From positions 1 to 55,218 of the forward strand of contig NZ_SWBO01000016.1 in assembly GCF_005116475.1 (NCBI RefSeq): a stretch of 55,218 nucleotides of DNA, read 5' to 3'. The position numbers and the translations under genes are program-made. This document shows positions 52,141 through 55,218 of the stretch, piece after piece. The number at the start of each line of letters is the position of its first letter. Positions within the stretch are counted from its first letter, which is position 1. Source of the DNA: Pedobacter cryotolerans (GTDB lineage Bacteria > Bacteroidota > Bacteroidia > Sphingobacteriales > Sphingobacteriaceae). The notes below the pieces were generated by a model. That model was not told the origin of the DNA and did no database searches. It saw nothing but the letters and a program-made list of their open reading frames with translations.

Positions 52141-52398
52141 TCAATTACCTAATTTTATAGCACATAAATAACCTGTACCTTTTTGATAAAAAATTTTACC
52201 CTCTGTCACCAACAAATTATATGCTTTGACCGCATAATTTTTTTGAAATAATGATTTAACACCCACCAGTTGAGGTTGAAGTAACACGGTACCATCAGAT
52301 AATCTACCTTCGTTCATTGCTTTTTCAATGACCTCTTTGAGTTGTAGATGATAAGGAATAGATGAAAGATAGTTAGGAGACCAATTTTGCAACGACAT
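52141..52398 (-). CDS. Lone GntR-type winged-helix domain protein
   Basis: About 85 aa from the ATG at 52398 (MSLQNWSPNYLSSIPYHLQL); the open frame reaches 52443. The pattern IPYHLQLKEVIEKAMNEGRL then SDGTVLLQPQLVGVKSLFQK and YNLLVTEGKIFYQKGTGYLC follows the GntR HTH (amphipathic helix, G-x-L, recognition helix, EG-x-I wing, G-G-Y/F). The usual effector domain is absent. The recognition helix is odd (SLFQKNYAVKAYNLL lacks the usual SR-x-TV). Either a degraded regulator or a stand-alone binder; its position beside the PUL promoter region is suggestive only. Confidence 0.5.
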   Translation of the reverse strand: MSLQNWSPNYLSSIPYHLQLKEVIEKAMNEGRLSDGTVLLQPQLVGVKSLFQKNYAVKAYNLLVTEGKIFYQKGTGYLCAIKLGN

Positions 52399-52443
52399 AG
52401 TTTTAATATTATTTATGGACAACACATTATCATCTGCCAGCAC

Positions 52444-52845
52444 TTTTATTGTCGGATAAAATGTGATAATCTTCTATTGGTAGATGAAAAATTATGATAT
52501 AAATGATAGCTGATAACGTGAAAGCAATTGAATACGAACATAACGGATATCCGCAATTAGAATGCCTTGTAAATTGACGATCAAAATATGAGTAACAGTA
52601 GCACATTTTTCTATATCATATAGTCAAGATGTTCAATCAGAAAATAAAACGTGTGATTTTATTTTAAGTCCATTGGTTTACGTTGGGGGGAAAGTGGTTC
52701 TTCCATGCTTTTTGGCAATAATTATGATAACTGAGATTTTGTGCGTTAGAAATTAATGACCATTACAAATCTAATTTTCTTTTCTAATAATGTATTCTGT
52801 GAATAATCAGCTCGATCTTATCAATATTATGTTCAAAAGGCAGAA
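52444..52845. other. Gene-free stretch
   Basis: AT-rich, no convincing frame. The last 60 bp (from ATG at 52790, MYSVNNQLDLINIMFKRQK) may be the frameshifted start of the decayed transposase that follows. Confidence 0.35.
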
Positions 52846-53406
52846 ATGTGCGTGTGCACCAATTGCTGCGAACTATCCACCAAAATACAGCATTGTTATA
52901 CTACAAAATTCAAGGACTTGGCTCCTTTTCAAAAGACTTTTAAGATTGTTCTGAATCGAAAATATTATGATTATTAGCACCACGCTGATGGAAAATTGAT
53001 GAAAATACCGCCAGTATTACCAGTAAAAGAACAGCAGATTGCAATTACCAAGATTATAAAGCAGCAGTATGATGAGATGTAGGATTTACAGGATAAGGTT
53101 TTATCAACAAAAGGAATCGCAAGGCAATTCCGGATGCACAGGAATTCATAAGAAAATATTGACAAACACCCCAACAAGTAAACGCTGAAGGAAAGCGGCA
53201 TGATAGAGAAAGAATTACTTCGATTATATTAAAAGCGACCGGCAGACAATAGCGGTCTTTATTTAAAAACATTATTGAAGGAGTTGCGGAATTTGGGATA
53301 GGCAGGTGGACATAGTACGCTTTCGAGGCGCCCTGCCCTACTATGGCATTCGCATCGAAAAGTAAGCGGAAAAAGAGTCGCCACAACAATCAGGTTCAAC
53401 CTTTAA
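52846..53406 (+). pseudogene. Decayed ISL3-like transposase
   Basis: One frame, broken by about seven stops, still reads as a transposase: MCVCTNCCELSTKIQHCYTT with the CxxC pair and KFKDLAPF (ISL3 zinc-finger and DLP-type element), KIVLNRKYYDY, then DLQDKVLSTKGIARQFRMHR (helix-turn-helix), KTLLKELRNLG and AGGHSTLSRRP. In the neighbouring frame the continuation ALPYYGIRIEK is visible, so frameshifts are present as well. The C-terminal catalytic part is not recognisable. The element is long dead. A minus-strand frame across the same bases is a shadow. Confidence 0.5.
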
Positions 53407-54323
53407 GCATTGTAATGCTGCAATGTAACTATTATGGCATTGTTTATTAATATCTAACTTACCGGAAAAATAAAATCGCGCGATCTATTACCACTAAAAA
53501 GGTAATCAAAGACACAATTCTTCCAGAAGAGGAAGCACAAAAGTTTATTGAATTAAATCATTTCTTTCAGAACAGGCTTTTAAGCCCTGCAATGCTGGCA
53601 ACAAAAACAATCCTATCAATTTAATTGCATCGAACCAAAAAAACCAGATAATATAAATTATAACTTTTTCGATAAGAAGGAATTAGCAAAAAAAGTTTTA
53701 AAATTTGAAGCCTTTGCACAGTATGGATATGGAAAATGGGTTTGAACCTCTGATTTTCAGACGGATGCTGTCTTTCTATAATAGTTTGGTTGTCATTTAG
53801 TTACAGCATTTCTAAAAAATTCTATAATCTATTTGTAACGGTATTTAATTATTTACGAATTTATTGAATAATTCTATGTGTAAGCTTTGGCCAGGTGGCA
53901 ATTTAGATGATATCTAGTATCTTTATTAAAACATAAGCATTCCGTTGTGTCTTAGTAAGAATAGCGAATAACAAAGAAAAAATCCTTAAATTATCAAGGT
54001 GACTGTATTATGGCTGAGTTAATGGTTTCTAAATCCATAAATCATTGATAATGGAATATTTGAAGACAAATAGTTTACAATGCAATATTCTCCACTACCA
54101 TTTGGGGAGCTAGACCGGACGGGTCCGCGGTTTTATGGATTATCAGCCTGTATGCCAGTTTCTTGCGTTTTTTTCAAAGTGAGTACTCACGAATTACTCA
54201 CTAACATTTAATTCAAAGTGCTTCAAATGCTATTTTCAAATTTAGTAAATTCAGTTGAATTTATCTAGAAATTAGATTGAAATAAGGCAAGGATTTAACA
54301 ACGTTATATGACCTTAGATTTAT
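53407..54323. other. Degraded intergenic stretch
   Basis: About 900 bp without an intact gene. A short plus-strand piece at about 53495-53625 (TKKVIKDTILPEEEAQKFIE) could be more transposase debris. Near 54183-54208 GTGAGTACTCAC and a repeated ACTCAC motif are seen. CCGGACGGGTCCGCGG at 54115-54130 is a GC-rich island of unknown nature. Confidence 0.35.
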
Positions 54324-54536
54324 TTATATTTCCAACATGTTTCCTGCAAATAACTTTTTGGTATATGCAATGCATCCTGCACTGGGTTTGTGGTAAAAAA
54401 CTATTAATTTTTTGTCTTTCATTACGATGTCACTTATGTAATGTTTCATTTTTGACATAGTCAAACTTAAAACGTTAGGAGGCATTTGTAAATCTATAAA
54501 GAATAATAATTCCTCAATCAAAAAGTTACGGCGCAT
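54324..54536 (-). CDS. Small hypothetical protein
   Basis: A possible 70-aa protein (MRRNFLIEELLFFIDLQMPP, ending LFAGNMLEI) whose start overlaps the end of the next upstream frame by 11 nt. No recognisable domain. It may be the displaced C-terminal part of the upstream gene after a frameshift, or not a gene. Low confidence. Confidence 0.25.
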   Translation of the reverse strand: MRRNFLIEELLFFIDLQMPPNVLSLTMSKMKHYISDIVMKDKKLIVFYHKPSAGCIAYTKKLFAGNMLEI

Positions 54537-54969
54537 TTTTTGAACCCTTATAAGCAGCCCTGGAAGTTAGCGTGTGCTTGCTTTTCTCCAAATAGACTTC
54601 TACAATTGTTCCATCTTCCTGAATATTTACATGATGCCAGCGAAGCTGCTCAAGCTCCCTTATGTAACTTTGTGATGTGCCGCCAACATTTAGGATATCA
54701 AAGTTGAGCATTGACGGATCAATATTGTCGATTGGGAATTCCGAATTCTTACCATCAATGATACTTTTATAAAGAAAATCATAATCAACAACTATCTCTT
54801 CGTAAAACCCATCAGTAACATCGTCAAAGTCACAGTTTTCATGACTAAACAGAAGGAATACAAGCTCGTCGATATTCAGCTTAGATGGATCGATACTTTT
54901 TATCAGTTTGAGCAACATTCTGTATATTTCGGAGAAACTGACCATGTGATTCCGTGGCAAACTGACCAC
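54526..54969 (-). CDS. Hypothetical protein whose 5' end lies in an IS21 terminus
   Basis: A 147-aa acidic frame: SIDPSKLNIDELVFLLFSHE, DFDDVTDGFYEEIVVDYDFL, VGGTSQSYIRELEQLRWHHV and a basic end. No family recognised. Codon texture and the acidic, evenly mixed sequence look like a real protein. The first about 17 codons (from 54969 to about 54921) lie inside the IS21 end, so the original start has been replaced; an alternative ATG at 54945 is also within the IS. Probably a gene truncated or re-started by the insertion. Confidence 0.4.
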   Translation of the reverse strand: MVSLPRNHMVSFSEIYRMLLKLIKSIDPSKLNIDELVFLLFSHENCDFDDVTDGFYEEIVVDYDFLYKSIIDGKNSEFPIDNIDPSMLNFDILNVGGTSQSYIRELEQLRWHHVNIQEDGTIVEVYLEKSKHTLTSRAAYKGSKNAP

Positions 54970-55218
54970 CTAATTTGCTGGCGAACGAACGTTGCAAATG
55001 CTATAGAAGCGTTAACAAAAGTAGTTATTTAAAGTTGTTTTTTATTGGAAGCTATTTTCTTGCACAGGCACCCTTTTCTTCCGCATTGATTCTCCCTTGA
55101 GTTCAATACGGTTGGCATCATGAACAATCCTATCCAATATTGCGTCGGCAATGGTTTTTTCACCAATCACTTCATGCCATTTGCTTACTGGCAGCTGTGA
55201 GGTAATGATAAGTGAGGT
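54921..55218. mobile_element. End of an IS21-family insertion sequence (continues past the window)
   Basis: The element end seems to begin TGTATATTTCGGAG at 54921, with IS21-type internal terminal repeats AACTGACCATGTG (54936-) and AACTGACCACCTAATT (54960-). The istB 3' end follows on the minus strand, so this is the end next to istB. istA and the other end are outside the window. Confidence 0.6.
55042..55218 (-). CDS. istB: IstB, IS21-family transposition helper ATPase (C-terminal part)
   Basis: The minus strand is open from the window edge to the TAA at 55042-55044 and encodes 58 residues: SLIITSQLPVSKWHEVIGE, then KTIADAILDRIVHDANRIEL and KGESMRKKR. SQLPVxxWHExIGExTIADAILDR is the sensor/arginine-finger region of IstB, a DnaA-like AAA+ ATPase that helps the IstA transposase. 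The Walker motifs are outside the window. Confidence 0.93.
   Translation of the reverse strand, partial: TSLIITSQLPVSKWHEVIGEKTIADAILDRIVHDANRIELKGESMRKKRVPVQENSFQ

Noticed and set aside
53054..53389. 111-aa minus-strand frame
   Set aside because: The plus strand of the same bases preserves transposase motifs; the minus frame is low in motif content and is taken as chance.
54841..55032. 63-aa plus-strand frame
   Set aside because: It crosses the IS21 end and is antisense to the 147-aa frame; no motif.

Overview
The window comes from an AT-rich member of the Bacteroidetes, most likely the Sphingobacteriaceae (Pedobacter/Mucilaginibacter-like). The signs are a SusC/SusD pair, a hybrid two-component regulator with propeller, kinase, receiver and AraC parts, TAnnTTTG-type promoters, weak Shine-Dalgarno signals, and several short intergenic repeat families typical of these genomes. 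Genus is inference; there is no rRNA or intact tRNA to place it.

Layout. 1-2 kb: edge of a transposase gene, a Fic AMPylase with its own palindrome, and a ParE/RelE-type toxin-antitoxin pair. 2.1-9.4 kb (minus strand): a lipid-modification cluster with two different cyclopropane/methyl-transfer synthases, DUF1365, an FAD oxidoreductase, DUF1295, DUF1475 and an acyl desaturase, its spacers packed with short repeats that reach into gene ends. 9.5-10.7 kb: a cupin and an exported protein. 10.7-12.03 kb: scar region with a tRNA-3'-end-like sequence, direct repeats, a truncated HTH gene and a broken Oar-like TonB receptor. 12.5-51.3 kb: a large glucuronoxylan utilisation locus. 51.3-55.2 kb: regulatory region, a lone GntR-type HTH, a decayed ISL3-like transposase and one end of an IS21 element with the istB 3' end.

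The glucuronoxylan locus has four blocks. (a) Plus, 12.5-21.0 kb: GH10, GH43-CBM6, remnant of a carbohydrate esterase, SDR oxidoreductase, GH10 lipoprotein, GH115, GH43. (b) Minus, 21.1-28.4 kb: LacI regulator, SSS symporter, xylA, xylB, GH43 beta-xylosidase. (c) Plus, 28.6-31.8 kb: uxuA and a split transketolase. (d) Minus, 31.9-51.3 kb: GH67, GH3, CE15, HTCS regulator, SASA-type acetylesterase, GH10 with inserted CBM, SusD, SusC. Predicted flow: surface GH10 enzymes cut xylan; SusCD imports oligosaccharides; GH115/GH67, CE15, SASA and GH43 remove glucuronate, ester and arabinose substituents; GH43/GH3 release xylose; XylA, XylB and transketolase carry xylose into the pentose phosphate pathway; the SDR and UxuA process glucuronate as fructuronate/mannonate to KDG. 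Glucuronate isomerase and KDG kinase/aldolase are not in the window.

The most informative unlisted signal is a 14-bp LacI-type operator (consensus TGCAAYCGRTTGCA) found at four places: two in the divergent promoter region between the xylosidase-xylB-xylA block and uxuA-tkt, and two upstream of susC. It suggests that one repressor joins uptake, pentose and uronate catabolism.
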